NCBI GenBank assembly: GCA_038501195.1
Contig: JBBPUQ010000002.1
Span: 5,719,001-5,783,000 of the forward strand
Length of the DNA: 64,000 nucleotides
Reading direction: 5' to 3'
From: Nemania diffusa
Taxonomy: Eukaryota; Ascomycota; Sordariomycetes; Xylariales; Xylariaceae
Below, in pieces: positions 1-10,767 of this stretch (the first letter of the stretch is position 1; each line of letters begins with the position of its first letter). The notes under the pieces are model-generated. The model worked only from the letters and a program-made list of their open reading frames with translations, was not told the DNA's origin and made no database searches. The position numbers and the translations under genes are program-made.

Positions 1-1250
1 GTTTTCGCTGCATGCCGTCAACAATACCTTGGGTTTAAATAATGTGGGTGGCCTACCTCGTGTCGCCTTTGAGAAGGCAAAGCACCGAACTAGCTTTTAT
101 GAGGCACTCAGCCGAGCAAAGTACGGCATCGACAAGACCCTAGAGTCACCCGAGTTCCGAACCTTTATGGAGGAGTACTCCATGAAAGAATACCTACCAA
201 AAGACCATCCTGCACAGAGAATACTCTCCAACCTCGACCCAAGGATCTCTGAGATCGTAGTACAAACTCTATTGTTTCATGGGGAGGGGACCGTGCCGGA
301 CTTCGGCAGTGCTAATAACTCTCGTGGCCCAGAGACTTTGGCGATGTTCCTGCCTATCATGATTGAGGTTAGTTTCCCCACCGTGAGTTTTCTCTCAAGA
401 ATATGTCGAGATCAGGGACTCAATCGGCATCTCATTCTCCAGTTTATTCGCTGCGTAAAACAGTTGCTAACTCGACATCTCCATGTAGAACCGTGATAGA
501 AAAAGCGCGTGGACTATGAGTATAGCCGTCCGCCAGCTCGCATATAGTATTCTGCAAATGGTTGCTATCCACCAGTCACCAGCTGTTATTGAGTACCGTT
601 TACTTGATGCATATAATTCGCTGATGGGTAGGCAAATCGACATATTAGGCTTAGATGAGACTCTAGAGCAATGTCGTCTACTCACGGATACCCTCAGGCA
701 ACTTACTGAGCGCATCCCCGGCGCAGATATGCGATGGCTGTCGTTTGCTATCTATCAAGACATTGTGTGGTCAAGGTCTGAAGATCGACTGCCTCTATCC
801 GCTTTGCTTAGTCGTAAGGCAAAGTATAAGTCCAACGACGCAGATGAGCACTCATGGGACGCAATACACTTCACTGCTCAAATACAGGCTTCCTTATACT
901 CCTTGAGAATGGCAAAGCAGATATTAGACGTTGTCGCATCACTTCAGGGAGTGCTACTGCCTCCAATACAAGAATTGCGCGAGAGGCTCCGTACTCTTCC
1001 TCCAATCGCAGAATGGCCGACCGTCGAAAATATTTTGCAAGTACTTGCTACTGCCGGTGAGGCTAATACCATCTCTACCATCACAGATATGCTTGAAGTT
1101 CCGTCAATTGAAATCCCGGCGGATTTGCTAGATATCAACCAGCCGAAGAAACGGAAAAGTAGAAGTGGTCTTCTAAGAAGCGAAAGGGATCCTAAACGGC
1201 CAGTATCTGTTAACCCCTTTGCCGTTCTGAGCCAGGCGGGTATGGATTAA
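1..1250 (+). CDS. Asteroid/XPG-like protein, C-terminal part (5' end outside window)
   Basis: The reading frame is open from the window edge. Exons are <1..367 and 489..1250, with a 121-nt intron (donor GTTAGT, branch TTGCTAAC, acceptor CATGTAG) that joins in phase 0 to give PIMIE-NRDRKSAWTMS. The visible 370 or so residues are helical. Motifs such as LDPRISEIV and SAWTMSIAVRQLAYSIL resemble the C-terminal half of fungal asteroid-family proteins, which carry an XPG nuclease fold in their N-terminal half; that half would lie upstream of the window. The extreme C-terminus is basic (KKRKSRSGLLR), possibly a nuclear localisation signal. The family assignment rests on my recollection of the pattern, so the function (nucleic-acid binding or processing) is inferred. 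It could be another XPG-related family such as Mkt1. Confidence 0.6.
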
Positions 1251-1914
1251 CACGGCTGGGTGCCATGGGTTTCTAAAATGCAGGCTGGCATGGCCTAGTT
1301 TGATTTTCATGTGTAGCTCCGAAATGTTAACACTTCAATAAAGCTACCCCTTGCGTGGGGTAGCACTGATACTCCCGCCTAAGCATCTCAACTTGCACTA
1401 CTAGAGGCCTCTAGGGTAGAAGAAACACGTGTATCTTGTGCACCAGGTCGAGTTCTGACTGCATATTTGACATTTGCATGACACCCCTATATCTTAATAC
1501 CAATACCTAAATTACAACTTTCATTCACATTTTACCAACAGGATTTGGGCATTGAGGACTATGCGGTTGCAGTTGCTCTGCTGTTTAGGATACATATCAC
1601 AATGAGCACATATAGAGATGCACTATTCATGAGGAGTTCATAGAAACATGAACGCGGAGCTAGTATTGGCCGGAGGATCCGGTCATTATAGAAATGGTTC
1701 ATACGCACTTATTTACACCAAATTTACAGGAAAAGCAGAGCACGAGGCCCTGGCAATCGATATCCTCCGTGCAGAGAAGGCCGGGATAAACAGTAATCGT
1801 CGCATCGTCACCGAACCACACTCATTATGCCATGCCGTCAGGCCCCTCTCGTCGCCCATCATATAAGAAATATTCTGTGTACAAGCCCACATAGAAGCTC
1901 GCTCCTGCCCAGCA
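1251..1914. other. Intergenic, convergent 3' flanks
   Basis: This stretch separates the asteroid-like gene from the convergent Cid1-like gene. I see only AT-rich 3' flank sequence and short ORFs without coding character. Confidence 0.5.
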
Positions 1915-4900
1915 TTACACTACGCTTGAATCCGGAAATACTTCACCGCCGTGTATCTCATCGAGAAGCAATACGAACTCTTTCCTCTCAAGTTGCTCCT
2001 TGTGTAGCTTGACATCCTCGAGCAAGTCCTCGGTCATGTGCCCATTTCCAGCTGCCTTAATGATCCGCCATGCACGGCGAAACTCGTCTCGGATCGCAAC
2101 GATGCCGTTGTGTGTCACGGTGCGCGCAACGTTGTGGTCGAGCTCAAACGGGTCTTCAATGGCGAAGAGAAAGCGATGGCGTATCTCTTTCACATCCTTC
2201 GATTTCGGAGTTTGTTCGCTTACAGACTGCGCTGCTCCGTCCGGGGATGGCGGTTGATTTGTCTTCGGTGGTAAGGCTGTCCACTGTGTCGTGGTGGCTC
2301 CACCTTGCGGCTGCATGACGGTTTTAGCTCCCGTCCAGCCCTTCTCCGTCTTGTTCAGTAATCCTCCATGTGTACGGAGACTTATGACGTCTCTTCCCCA
2401 GTCAAAGCCTCTCTTGGGAAGGGTGACCATCATGTTGCCCTGCGCGTAGTATTCAAAAAACCCTCGTAAGAGACTACCGAGCGAGTCAGGGTTCTGATTC
2501 AGCTGGCCTTGCCGTGCTAGACTTTGGATTGCTAGTTCGTCTCTCCAGAAACGAATATTGCGGCCGTGACACATCGTGATTCGTTCAAGAGCCTGGGGTG
2601 GAAGGTCTGGGTCAGGAGGAGCAAGTTCTTGAAGGTTCGGACAGACAAATGGCTCCACAATGTTGACTAGATAATGCAACACCATTAACACATAGCCGTA
2701 GCTACTTAGGGTTCCACGATACGGTGTATTGATGCCCCGAGCTTTTGCCCAGTGCTTGACGAAGAGGACTAAAGGCCTTACACGAGGATCGGTGTAGGAG
2801 TAGCATCGTAGGAGAATCGTATTTTGAAGAGCTAGATCAGCTGAAAAGTTGACGTCACACTGGACGCCGACACCACTCTTGGGGAACTCTAGACTATCAT
2901 TGTATCTATCTTTGGGTTTATTTGGACCAAGTGTGGCTGGATCTGGAAGCTGCCTCATGTGATCAAGGACGTCGGCTTCAGTTTGCATGATTGGAATCAA
3001 GTACTCGAAGTCAGCTGCTCGCTGAACTCCGCGCACGGGTTTGCGACGGAGAATGGCGATGTAGCTTTGAAGACTCGGAAGATCCTCAGGGCGATAGAGG
3101 CCTTGTTCAATGGCCCTTTCGTAATCGGCTGCAAGATGAAGTGACTTGTGCTCTCTAGCCACTGTCCTCAGCGTTTGTGTTCCGGTTACAGCTACAGAGT
3201 CGTGAATTTTAGTCCTTATTCTCTCGTCTCGAATTCCATCGACATAATGCTGGATTATGTGGGAGCGGACACCAGCACCGGATGATGAAAGGATTCCTGG
3301 CAGTGCAGTGGCGATCTTATTTGTTCGGTTATGATATTGCATTGGAGATTCATGCTGTTCCTGTCGAAGCTGCATGATCTGTATATATGGAATCTGGCGG
3401 AGAGCCTCGGCAGCTAGGTGAAGCTCTTTATTGAACCATATTGGGATGGCACCGAAATTCTTACTATGTTGTAAGTCCCTCCATTGCTGTACCACTCTTT
3501 CGTGCACTTGGTCTATCTTTCGGCTATCTGAAGATATTTGCCTCGTCTCCCATAAAAGAACTAGTTTCTCCCCCTCGGCCATCGTGTTAGCACCGAAAAG
3601 CGACCGATGATTTGGTCCCCAGTCGTTATCACTAGTATAAAAAGAAGGATATGCCAATATCCGATTTCTTAAATCTGGGTCGTACAGTCCTTTGACGAAA
3701 CCACTAGCCACTTTATCGAGAAGCATGTAATCAGCCTCGTAAAAGTCCTGATAGTTGGACTGTGTAACATCACGGCCGTTTAGGCGCCGTAGGAGTCGCT
3801 TCGCATTATTGTAATAACTAGCAAGTGACATATTCGAAGATTGTTTGAGTGAATACAACTCTCCATCATTTGGCGAGACGGCTTGCGTACTCAGCCATGG
3901 TTGTGGTATCTGGGCTTCTGTGAGAGTTAGTTTTTGGTTGGTATCCTTGGGGGAATTCGAGTCTGGCAGGGCGTCTGGATCTTCGGGCACATCGTCACCC
4001 AGCTCCCGCTCTTCCTCAACTCCGTTCTCCCATTTCATTCTAGCTTCTAGAAGACTCTGCCGAAGAGCCATGTCCGGCTTTTCACAAAGCTTAATAATTG
4101 GAACGCGTGTCTTGGTGAGCAAGCGGGCACCGAAGCCAGCGTCAAGGAGAGCGCCCTCTATGAGACGAGGTATGGGCGAGTCGGGAGAGTCGGGTGGCAG
4201 TCGTGACATGGGCGACAAGAGACCTAGGTCCATATCGGCAGCTTTCGTCGCAAATCCCGAAGCCAGACTCCCAAAACACCTTAGCTCCACAGTCTCGGGC
4301 AGGAATTCGCGAGCGCCATTGACCTCGAACTCGTGGCAAGTAACAACACGCCGGCAGATTGCTTCGACGATGCCTCGAAACATCTCCTTCTCAGCAATGT
4401 CATTTGGTGCAATTTCAGCATCGGTGATAATCTGGTGGCAGAGCCGGTCAAGGAACGCGGATTGGTTTGCAAGCTGCTCTGGACTGAATAGTACTGGCCG
4501 AGGTGGATGGCGGCTGCCACGTGATGGAAAGGCATCTGCTGATATGATGTTCACACCCCTGAACAGGCCATCGGAGCTGGGATGCTGTTGGCGCCTCCAG
4601 TCGGACTGGTGAGGAGAAGAGGATGTGGGTAGCTGAGAATGACCTTGCCGCGATTGTCCATATGAACGCCTGTCATTGGGTGTAGCCGCTTGGTCGTGAA
4701 GGTTCACGAAAGATGCTGATGTATGTGATGAGGAAGAGGCGTTTTGCTGCTGGCTATGCGCGCTATGCTCGCTATGCTGGAGAGGCTGCGGATGACTGTC
4801 GCGCTGAGGGCGTGTGTGCCGCTGCGAAGGGGAATGAGCAGGCCCTCTAGTATCAATGGGAATCGACAGTTCGGCATTCATCTGGCGGCGCTGCGCCTGA

Positions 4901-5106
4901 TTGGGACGCTTCCTGCCGCCTCTAGACACGGTACGGGGAGTGTTGCGATATGTCTGTTGGCCACCCCGTAACTCTCCCTCGGGCGTGGCGGTGGCATTCG
5001 GGGATTCCAGCTCCGACACGGCTTCCGGGTCAGAGTTGGTGAGTATCAGGTTACGAAGGTGGTCCTCGAGAGGCCCGCCACGAGACCGCTCGTGCGCGGC
5101 CTGCAT
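1915..5106 (-). CDS. Cid1/Trf-type nucleotidyltransferase (poly(A)/poly(U) RNA polymerase) with large insert
   Basis: A single 1063-residue ORF beginning at an ATG. Residues 1-220 are low-complexity (S/Q/H/R-rich). The nucleotidyltransferase core starts near residue 225, with FGSLASGFATKAADMDLGL giving the GS motif and the first two metal-binding aspartates, D291 and D293. The third aspartate is D751 in VQCDVNF. It is followed by the PAP/25A-associated region (SSYGYVLMVLHYLVN near 800; IEDPFELDHNVARTV near 983). Such enzymes add A or U tails to RNA 3' ends in decay and RNAi pathways. The roughly 460 residues between D293 and D751 are not part of the standard fold and hold two Gag-like modules (see findings). 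It shares a 1.5-kb upstream region with the divergent TFIIF gene. Whether it is a poly(A) or poly(U) polymerase cannot be told from sequence. Confidence 0.85.
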   Translation of the reverse strand: MQAAHERSRGGPLEDHLRNLILTNSDPEAVSELESPNATATPEGELRGGQQTYRNTPRTVSRGGRKRPNQAQRRQMNAELSIPIDTRGPAHSPSQRHTRPQRDSHPQPLQHSEHSAHSQQQNASSSSHTSASFVNLHDQAATPNDRRSYGQSRQGHSQLPTSSSPHQSDWRRQQHPSSDGLFRGVNIISADAFPSRGSRHPPRPVLFSPEQLANQSAFLDRLCHQIITDAEIAPNDIAEKEMFRGIVEAICRRVVTCHEFEVNGAREFLPETVELRCFGSLASGFATKAADMDLGLLSPMSRLPPDSPDSPIPRLIEGALLDAGFGARLLTKTRVPIIKLCEKPDMALRQSLLEARMKWENGVEEERELGDDVPEDPDALPDSNSPKDTNQKLTLTEAQIPQPWLSTQAVSPNDGELYSLKQSSNMSLASYYNNAKRLLRRLNGRDVTQSNYQDFYEADYMLLDKVASGFVKGLYDPDLRNRILAYPSFYTSDNDWGPNHRSLFGANTMAEGEKLVLLWETRQISSDSRKIDQVHERVVQQWRDLQHSKNFGAIPIWFNKELHLAAEALRQIPYIQIMQLRQEQHESPMQYHNRTNKIATALPGILSSSGAGVRSHIIQHYVDGIRDERIRTKIHDSVAVTGTQTLRTVAREHKSLHLAADYERAIEQGLYRPEDLPSLQSYIAILRRKPVRGVQRAADFEYLIPIMQTEADVLDHMRQLPDPATLGPNKPKDRYNDSLEFPKSGVGVQCDVNFSADLALQNTILLRCYSYTDPRVRPLVLFVKHWAKARGINTPYRGTLSSYGYVLMVLHYLVNIVEPFVCPNLQELAPPDPDLPPQALERITMCHGRNIRFWRDELAIQSLARQGQLNQNPDSLGSLLRGFFEYYAQGNMMVTLPKRGFDWGRDVISLRTHGGLLNKTEKGWTGAKTVMQPQGGATTTQWTALPPKTNQPPSPDGAAQSVSEQTPKSKDVKEIRHRFLFAIEDPFELDHNVARTVTHNGIVAIRDEFRRAWRIIKAAGNGHMTEDLLEDVKLHKEQLERKEFVLLLDEIHGGEVFPDSSVV
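3111..3845 (-). other. Tandem Gag-capsid-like modules within the Cid1-like protein
   Basis: Two stretches of the insert follow the same pattern. Module 1 (about residues 420-520) has SLASYYNNAKRLLRRLNG, then FVKGLYDPDLRNRIL. Module 2 (about 580-665) has SPMQYHNRTNKIATALPG, then YVDGIRDERIRTKI. A polar xSxxxYxNxxxxLxxxLxG helix, then a hydrophobic helix ending in (F/Y)V(K/D)G(L/I)xDxx(L/I)R, resembles the capsid part of LTR-retrotransposon Gag proteins. The internal similarity is visible directly; the Gag relationship is inferred. Confidence 0.5.
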
Positions 5107-6595
5107 GGTGTCGTTGGTCTGATGAGTGGCACGAGTAGCAGACAGTCCACATAGTCAGAAGTACAGATATATATATGAATATAGGCCGATGGACCTTGAG
5201 GACACGATGAGGGGCACCTATGACTACGGTACGAGACAGGCGACGCTGTGAAGGAAGTGAAGCCGACTGGGGTGTGGAGAGTTGTAACCCGCTGGCCGGG
5301 ATCCGAATCTCTTGGCAGGATCTGGAATCTGGATTGCCTACCTATGTCTATGTATGGAGTTGATGTACCTAATCCCTCCAAGGTTGAGTGAAGATGAACC
5401 GGGGTTAGTTGTTTACATAGAAGGATGGGCAAACGTCGCATACTAGCATCGTGTAGGTACACAGAGGAGGCTACTCAACCCTCTGTAGGTACCTACCTAC
5501 ATATGTACCTAGTGTAAGAAGACTAGGGGATGTAGAGGCTTGATTGGTCTAAAGACCAGACAAGAAATGGAGAATCCCACGGTGGTGGTGCTGTGTGGGG
5601 GGAGAGATGTGGAGATATGAACTGCATCGCATACATATAATTACTTAGGTACCTAGTTTACATGTGTATTCTGTACCTACCTCATAGTATGAAAGTACTT
5701 ACATACTGTAAGGTACCTACCTAAGGTATGCAAGAAGACAGAGGGACTAGAGGACCACATTATTCTGTATAGGACGGGATATGGCACGCTACATATGTAC
5801 ATAGGTACCCTGCGTAAGGTAACTCACGGTGGGGTCTCTGGGAGCAAGTTGATCTCTGCGCAGGTGATTTCTAGTTTCGGGTGCTGCCCAATGACGTTGT
5901 ACAGGCCTCTGTCTACTTAGCATCAATGATGGGGGAACCTGCCGATTTACAGAGTACAGTGCCTATATTCTGTACTGTAGGTACCTCGGTACCCACTCTG
6001 GCACCCTTCCCTTCCCCTTCTGGTACAGCCTCAACCTTTGTAGGTACACAGTATTAGATTCGGATGGGTACGTTGCGTTGCCTGTCTTTGTCTTTGTCAT
6101 CCATTGATTGTTACCTACGCACGCAGTAGGTATCCGTCAACAAGCGCCGCATCGCCCTTCCATCCCTTCATTCAACCATTGATTCCTCCACTCGACCCTC
6201 ACCCTACCTTTCCCCCCCAACCTTCCATTCCCAAGTCTTCCATAAGCGGCACCCCGGTAGTATTCATTTACGCGTAAAACGCCTGGCAACGCAAATTTAA
6301 TCTTGCATGCCGCATCGGGCTTGACTGATTTGCTCTGTTTCCTTATCTACTTCCATCTTCACCAGGCTCGATCAGCAAGAACGCGACGGCGGTGACCACA
6401 ACGACGACGACGAAACCGACGAAACCTAATACCTTGACTTCCCGCCTTCACTACTCGTTTAGCTATATTCTGTGATCGACTCGTCCGATGCCCGTGTGCG
6501 CTTTATAGAATCCCAAACCGGTGGCAAGTTGCCCTCTCGAGTCAGCATCACGCGCGCCCGCTTGAGGTACCGACTGCGCAACTTTGTCGAACATT
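5107..6595. promoter_or_regulatory. Shared divergent promoter region rich in TAGGTACCTA words
   Basis: A 1.5-kb region between the divergent Cid1-like and TFIIF genes. It contains many copies of GGTACCTA, TACCTACC and CTTAGGTA (dense from 5440 to 5840 and at 5960-6130), an AT dinucleotide run near 5166-5180, and a CT-rich stretch at 6150-6240 ahead of the TFIIF start. No coding ORF is supported. Confidence 0.5.
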
Positions 6596-8695
6596 ATGAG
6601 TGCATCTCCATCAGGCGGCCCCAACGGCCAGAAGCCTACTCCTCCCTCTGGAGCACCTCCTTTCCGGCGCCCGCGCCCGGCTGGCAACCCCATGGTGGCT
6701 CGGAAAAGGCCGGTGCCTCGACCCATCCCCCCTAAAGGTGGCATAATACCTAAAAATCTCGGAACGTCTCAAATAGCTGGAAATGTCAAAAAGCCTGCCC
6801 CGTTTGACAAGCCCCCCCCGCGCTTCGACGCCCAGCGAACTAAGAATGGCGGATGGGCCGATCCTTTGCCGGAGGGAGGACAGGAATTTCCTCTGTTTGT
6901 TACTAAGAAGGCCTTGAAAGAAGGCCTTCGTTTCCATGTTATGCGTATTGTCCCCCAGAACCGCGGGGTCAAGCACGCCAATATAGACCCTACCGACCAA
7001 GAACGATTCCCCCGTCCTGTGACCCTGCAACGTCGCGACCCGAGACAACCACCTCCGGGTCACAAAGAGAAGGAGGAGCCTGTCGAACAACCCCCACCTA
7101 ATTCTGAAGAAGCCGAACGGCAGGCCCAGCTCAAAGCACAGCGAGACGCACAGCGCGCTTTAGATGATGCCCAAAAAGCGCCTGTCATGAAAGATGCTGA
7201 GCGGAAACGGCAACAGCAAAAAAACAAGGACGAAAAAAAGACCGGGACACAGATTCACTATCAACCACGAACAGAGAAGCAGAAGAAGGAGGCAGGGATC
7301 AGATACGAAGAAGCTTTGCCGTGGCATTTGGAGGACGCTGATGGCAAACAGATCTGGGTCGGACAGTACGAGGCGCCCTTGTCGGATCAAAAGGTCGCTC
7401 TAGTCCGCTACCCGGAGGCCGGGGGGTATCGGATGCTACCTTTGGAGAAATGGTATAAGTTTACACCAAAGCGAGGGGCCTTCCAACATATGACGATCGA
7501 AGAAGCTGAGAAGCTTATGGGCAAGAAGGCAGCTCCTACACGTTGGGCTATAAGAGACTCCGATCGAAATAAAGCTGCCAGTGCCCGAGAAGAATCCCGA
7601 AGAATCATGTACGGACCGACAGCAGTCAAGCAAGAAAGTTCTACTTTCCAACAGGCTTCACGGCGGGAGAAGATGGAGCATGATGATATCGATGTGTCCG
7701 GCGACGAATTCCAAGACGACGACGAGACTGCCGGCTTCGAGCCCGAGAGGGACGAGGAGTCTAAAGATTCCAAGGACAGAGTCCGTCGCGAGCAGCTTGG
7801 TGCCAATCTGTTTGGCGATGCAGACGAGAAGGAAGTTGAGAAAGAGGAGGCTGAACTTCAAAAAGAAGAGGAGGTTAGAAAGCTATTTGGTAAAAACTTG
7901 AAGAAGGCCTTAAAGAAGCGTGACAAGCAGTTCCAGTACGATAGTGACTCCTCCAACCAAGATCCTTTTGCCTCATCATCGGTAAGTCAACCTCTCGCCC
8001 CTATGGTCACCTGCCACTAATTTCAGCATAATCAGAGTGAGTCAGGCTCCGATTCGGAGAAGGAGGACGAGGAAAACAAGGCAGACAAGGAGAAAAACGG
8101 TGTCGGTTCGTCCTCCAAGGGACCGGGCACACCCCAGGGTAAGAAAACTGCCGCCGATGGTGCCAAGAAAGGCAAATCTCTCAAACGGCCTGGTTCCCCG
8201 TTGGGCTCGGACTCGAGCGGCGCCGAGTCCACTCGGAACAAAAAGAAGAAGAAACTGGGTCCTACCAATTCAGTTACTGGAAGCCGTAGTGCCACCCCTC
8301 TACCCGGTGGTCAATCTATGCGAGGTGCTGGATCCACTAGTGATGGAGAGGCGACAGCCGGCGAAATGTCAGACGGAGCAGGAGGCAAGGTTAAGCGACG
8401 TCCACACTTAGGCACCGGTGCCAAGGGTACACCTACAGGATCCCGGGCTGGAAGTCCCCGGGCAGCTTCTCCCAACGCCGGGGCGACTCAGGAAGTCCTG
8501 AAACCTATCACTGCCCAGGAGATTCTTGACACGTTGCCACCTCTCCCCAACGGCATGACCATTGGAGGACTCCTCAAGATGTTTGATGATCGTGTTGATA
8601 AGCCAGGACATCTCACTAGAAAAGAATGGCTCCAGCTCGTAAAGGAGAGCGCCGTGTTCACTCAGAGCGATAAATTACTGCGTCGCAAAGCTTAA
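6596..8695 (+). CDS. tfg1: Transcription initiation factor IIF subunit alpha (RAP74/Tfg1)
   Basis: Exons 6596..7981 and 8027..8695 encode about 684 residues. The N-terminal domain (about 80-330) is the TFIIF alpha dimerisation barrel, with the conserved FPLFVTKKALKEGLRFHVMR and a WHLEDADGKQIWVG stretch. A long charged, low-complexity middle (D/E/K-rich, then S/G/K-rich) follows. The C-terminus (LKPITAQEILDTLPP to LLRRKA) is the winged-helix domain that contacts Fcp1 and TFIIB. The protein is a general Pol II initiation and elongation factor in the nucleus. The start ATG at 6596 lies in a good context. The intron donor is GTAAGT at 7982. Two in-frame acceptors, after 8026 and after 8035, are both possible; the branch CTAAT at 8017 sits better for the second. 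Confidence 0.92.
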
Positions 8696-9184
8696 AAGCC
8701 TGATCCAGGGCCCCCTCTAAAGAATGGTTAGGTATGATGCGTCTCGTTCTCTTCGTTCAAATGTCTGGCCAGCCCCGGAACTTGGCGGGGAGCCCTTGCC
8801 TCGTATTTTTAAACATTTGAGAGGATGGGCGAAATAGCCGACTGTCAGTTTACTTGCGCAAGGGCCGTGCTGGATTAGATGTTTCGGTCACCGTAACTCA
8901 TACAGATGGTAGTTACAGGGCATGCTCGCAGGCGAATGTTTATGTGCGGCAGGATTTTAAATATCCTAAAACTGCGAAATAGCTCAGTCTCATCGGTGGA
9001 AGCCATGGAATAGCATAGGTTAGTTCTATGTTATTCCATAGAGACCATAAATAATACACCGTCATAATCACAAAACGGTACTAAAGTAGTAGAAGGGAAA
9101 TTTTTAACATGAACACTATGGTAGCTATGAAAAGGGTATATTTAACTGTGCCATGTGTAAACCATCTCAACGCCAGCTGTGCAT
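8696..9184. other. Intergenic, convergent 3' ends
   Basis: AT-rich 3' flanks of the convergent tfg1 and bud13 genes. Nothing else is seen. Confidence 0.5.
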
Positions 9185-10213
9185 CTACTCGTCCATCTGC
9201 CATGAATAATCCAAGTTCTTATTCCTCTCCCGTCGATTCAGAGCCTTGAACCTCTCAGCCTCGAACCCATTACCCCGAACCACGCCGTCCCACCGATAGC
9301 CCGGCGGGATCTGGTAGCGGTTCGGCGCCCACGCGCCCTTGTAGACCGGCCGCCCCTTGACGACCCTCCTCCCACTCCCGCCGCCACCGTCGTCCTTGGG
9401 CTTCACGAAGGCGGCCATGGTGTCGCCCCAGCGCACCTGGGCCCTCATGTCGGCGTTCATGTCGGCGTCGTCGGCGTGGCGCGCGACGGCCATGACCTTG
9501 GCGTCGTCGAGGGCGGCGCGCCGCCGCCGCGCGTCGGCGACCTGGACGTCGCCGCGCAGCGCGAGCTCGGCGGCCTCGCGCTTGCGGGCGGCCTCGTCGG
9601 CCTCGCGGCGCAGTTCGGCTCGCTTCATGCTCACGTCTACGCGCCGCCCCGTCGCGTCGCGGTAGATGGTCTCGGCCTCCTTGTGCGGCTTCCCGCCTGC
9701 GCCCGCGCCGCGCTCGTACTCGGCGCGCTCGGCGGCGCGGCGGCGGGCGAGCTGCGCGGACACGGTGGCGCCGCTCTGCAGGCCGGCGTAGGTCCCGTCG
9801 GACATCATCACTGGTGCTGCGTCGGGGTCGTCGTCGTCGTCTGCGGCGGCGGCGGCGCTCTCGGCGGCTGCGGAGGCGAGGATCGCGTCTGCTTGGCGGG
9901 TTGCTTCGTCTTGTGCGGGTGGCTGTATGGGTGGTGCTGTTGTGGTTGTGGAGGAGGAGGAGGCGCCGCCGAGGGCTTTCCAGCCGGACTTCTTCGCCTT
10001 GCGGAACTCGGCGCTCGTGCCGGCTACTGTGGCGTTGGGCGCTGTTTCGTCGTCGTCGTCGTCGCCCCGGGAGCGCGACCAGCCTGTCTCGTCGTCATCG
10101 GCTATTATGAGGCCTCCGGTTCCGGGGGGTTGTTTGCGCTTTCGCTTCTTTGAGGGCTTCGGGTCGGCTGTTAGGTAGTGGGTGGCGAGATAACTAGAGA
10201 GGTCGGAGGGCAT
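9185..10213 (-). CDS. bud13: Pre-mRNA-splicing factor Bud13/Cwc26 (RES complex)
   Basis: An intronless 342-residue ORF starting at the ATG ending at 10213. The C-terminal block is the Bud13 signature: [19 protein letters not shown], then [13 protein letters not shown], and a terminal [13 protein letters not shown]. The N-terminus carries the usual short motif [12 protein letters not shown]. The middle is alanine-, arginine- and acid-rich coiled coil with strong GC3 bias (9360-9900), which leaves long open shadow frames on the other strand. Bud13 with Snu17 and Pml1 forms the RES complex, which acts on activated spliceosomes in splicing and nuclear retention of pre-mRNA. It is slightly longer than the yeast protein, as is common in filamentous fungi. 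Confidence 0.93.
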   Translation of the reverse strand: MPSDLSSYLATHYLTADPKPSKKRKRKQPPGTGGLIIADDDETGWSRSRGDDDDDETAPNATVAGTSAEFRKAKKSGWKALGGASSSSTTTTAPPIQPPAQDEATRQADAILASAAAESAAAAADDDDDPDAAPVMMSDGTYAGLQSGATVSAQLARRRAAERAEYERGAGAGGKPHKEAETIYRDATGRRVDVSMKRAELRREADEAARKREAAELALRGDVQVADARRRRAALDDAKVMAVARHADDADMNADMRAQVRWGDTMAAFVKPKDDGGGGSGRRVVKGRPVYKGAWAPNRYQIPPGYRWDGVVRGNGFEAERFKALNRRERNKNLDYSWQMDE

Positions 10214-10662
10214 CGTGGCTGAGAGAGGTTGGAGGGTGGGAGGAAAGCAATAGATGTGTTAATGCGTCTCTCGTTGCGGTAATTCTTTGAAGTGTATGTA
10301 AGGAATTTCGGCTGGTAAAGATATGAGGGTTCAAAATCGGCAAAGGTGATCTCCGCAGGAAGGAGTTGGTAGATTAATGATCATGTTGTAGAAATGTTGA
10401 TTGTTGATGATGTAGTTGAAGCTTAGGAGCTATCTACTCGGCTGCGATAAGGAGCGGTAACATATCGCTATAGATGCATACCCCCACTCAGGAATATTCC
10501 CCTAATTGCTCTGTAATCCCTTCCATGCTAGTACCTAAAATCCTTCAGCCTGAACTAAAATCCAACTATCGCCTCAACAGGATGCAATCTCCGCTTTCCC
10601 CATCAAGCTACGTATCCCGAAGGCTTAGAGTAGGCATTTACGATGGGAAAACTCCATCAGCA
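10214..10662. promoter_or_regulatory. bud13 upstream region
   Basis: The region between the bud13 start and the tRNA gene. It is AT-rich and presumably holds the bud13 promoter; no specific element is recognised. Confidence 0.35.
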
Positions 10663-10767
10663 GGACCCGTAGCTCAGCGGTAGAGCATCTGATTCCAGCT
10701 GTAAAATTTACAATTGTAAATTACAACTGCCTCCAGAAGGTCATCCGTTCAAATCGGGTCGGGTTCA
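10663..10767 (+). tRNA. Intron-containing tRNA, probable tRNA-Trp(CCA)
   Basis: Acceptor stem GGACCCG (10663-10669) pairs with CGGGTTC (10760-10766). The D stem is GCTC/GAGC and the T arm is ATCCG-TTCAAAT-CGGGT. A-box TAGCTCAGCGG and B-box GTTCAAATC match Pol III promoter consensus, and a T-rich terminator (long T run around 10800-10813) follows. The anticodon stem TCTGA (10688-10692) and loop TTCCAG put CCA at 34-36. An approximately 33-nt intron (10699-10731) sits at the canonical site one base 3' of the anticodon and can fold on itself. The 3' stem CCAGA leaves an A31-C39 mismatch, so the isotype or functionality is not certain. Confidence 0.6.

Noticed and set aside
1648..1866. 72-codon ORF on the plus strand
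   Set aside because: No motif, no splice continuation, located in a convergent 3' flank.
9476..10153. 225-codon ORF on the plus strand
   Set aside because: Antisense shadow of the GC-rich bud13 coding region, low complexity.
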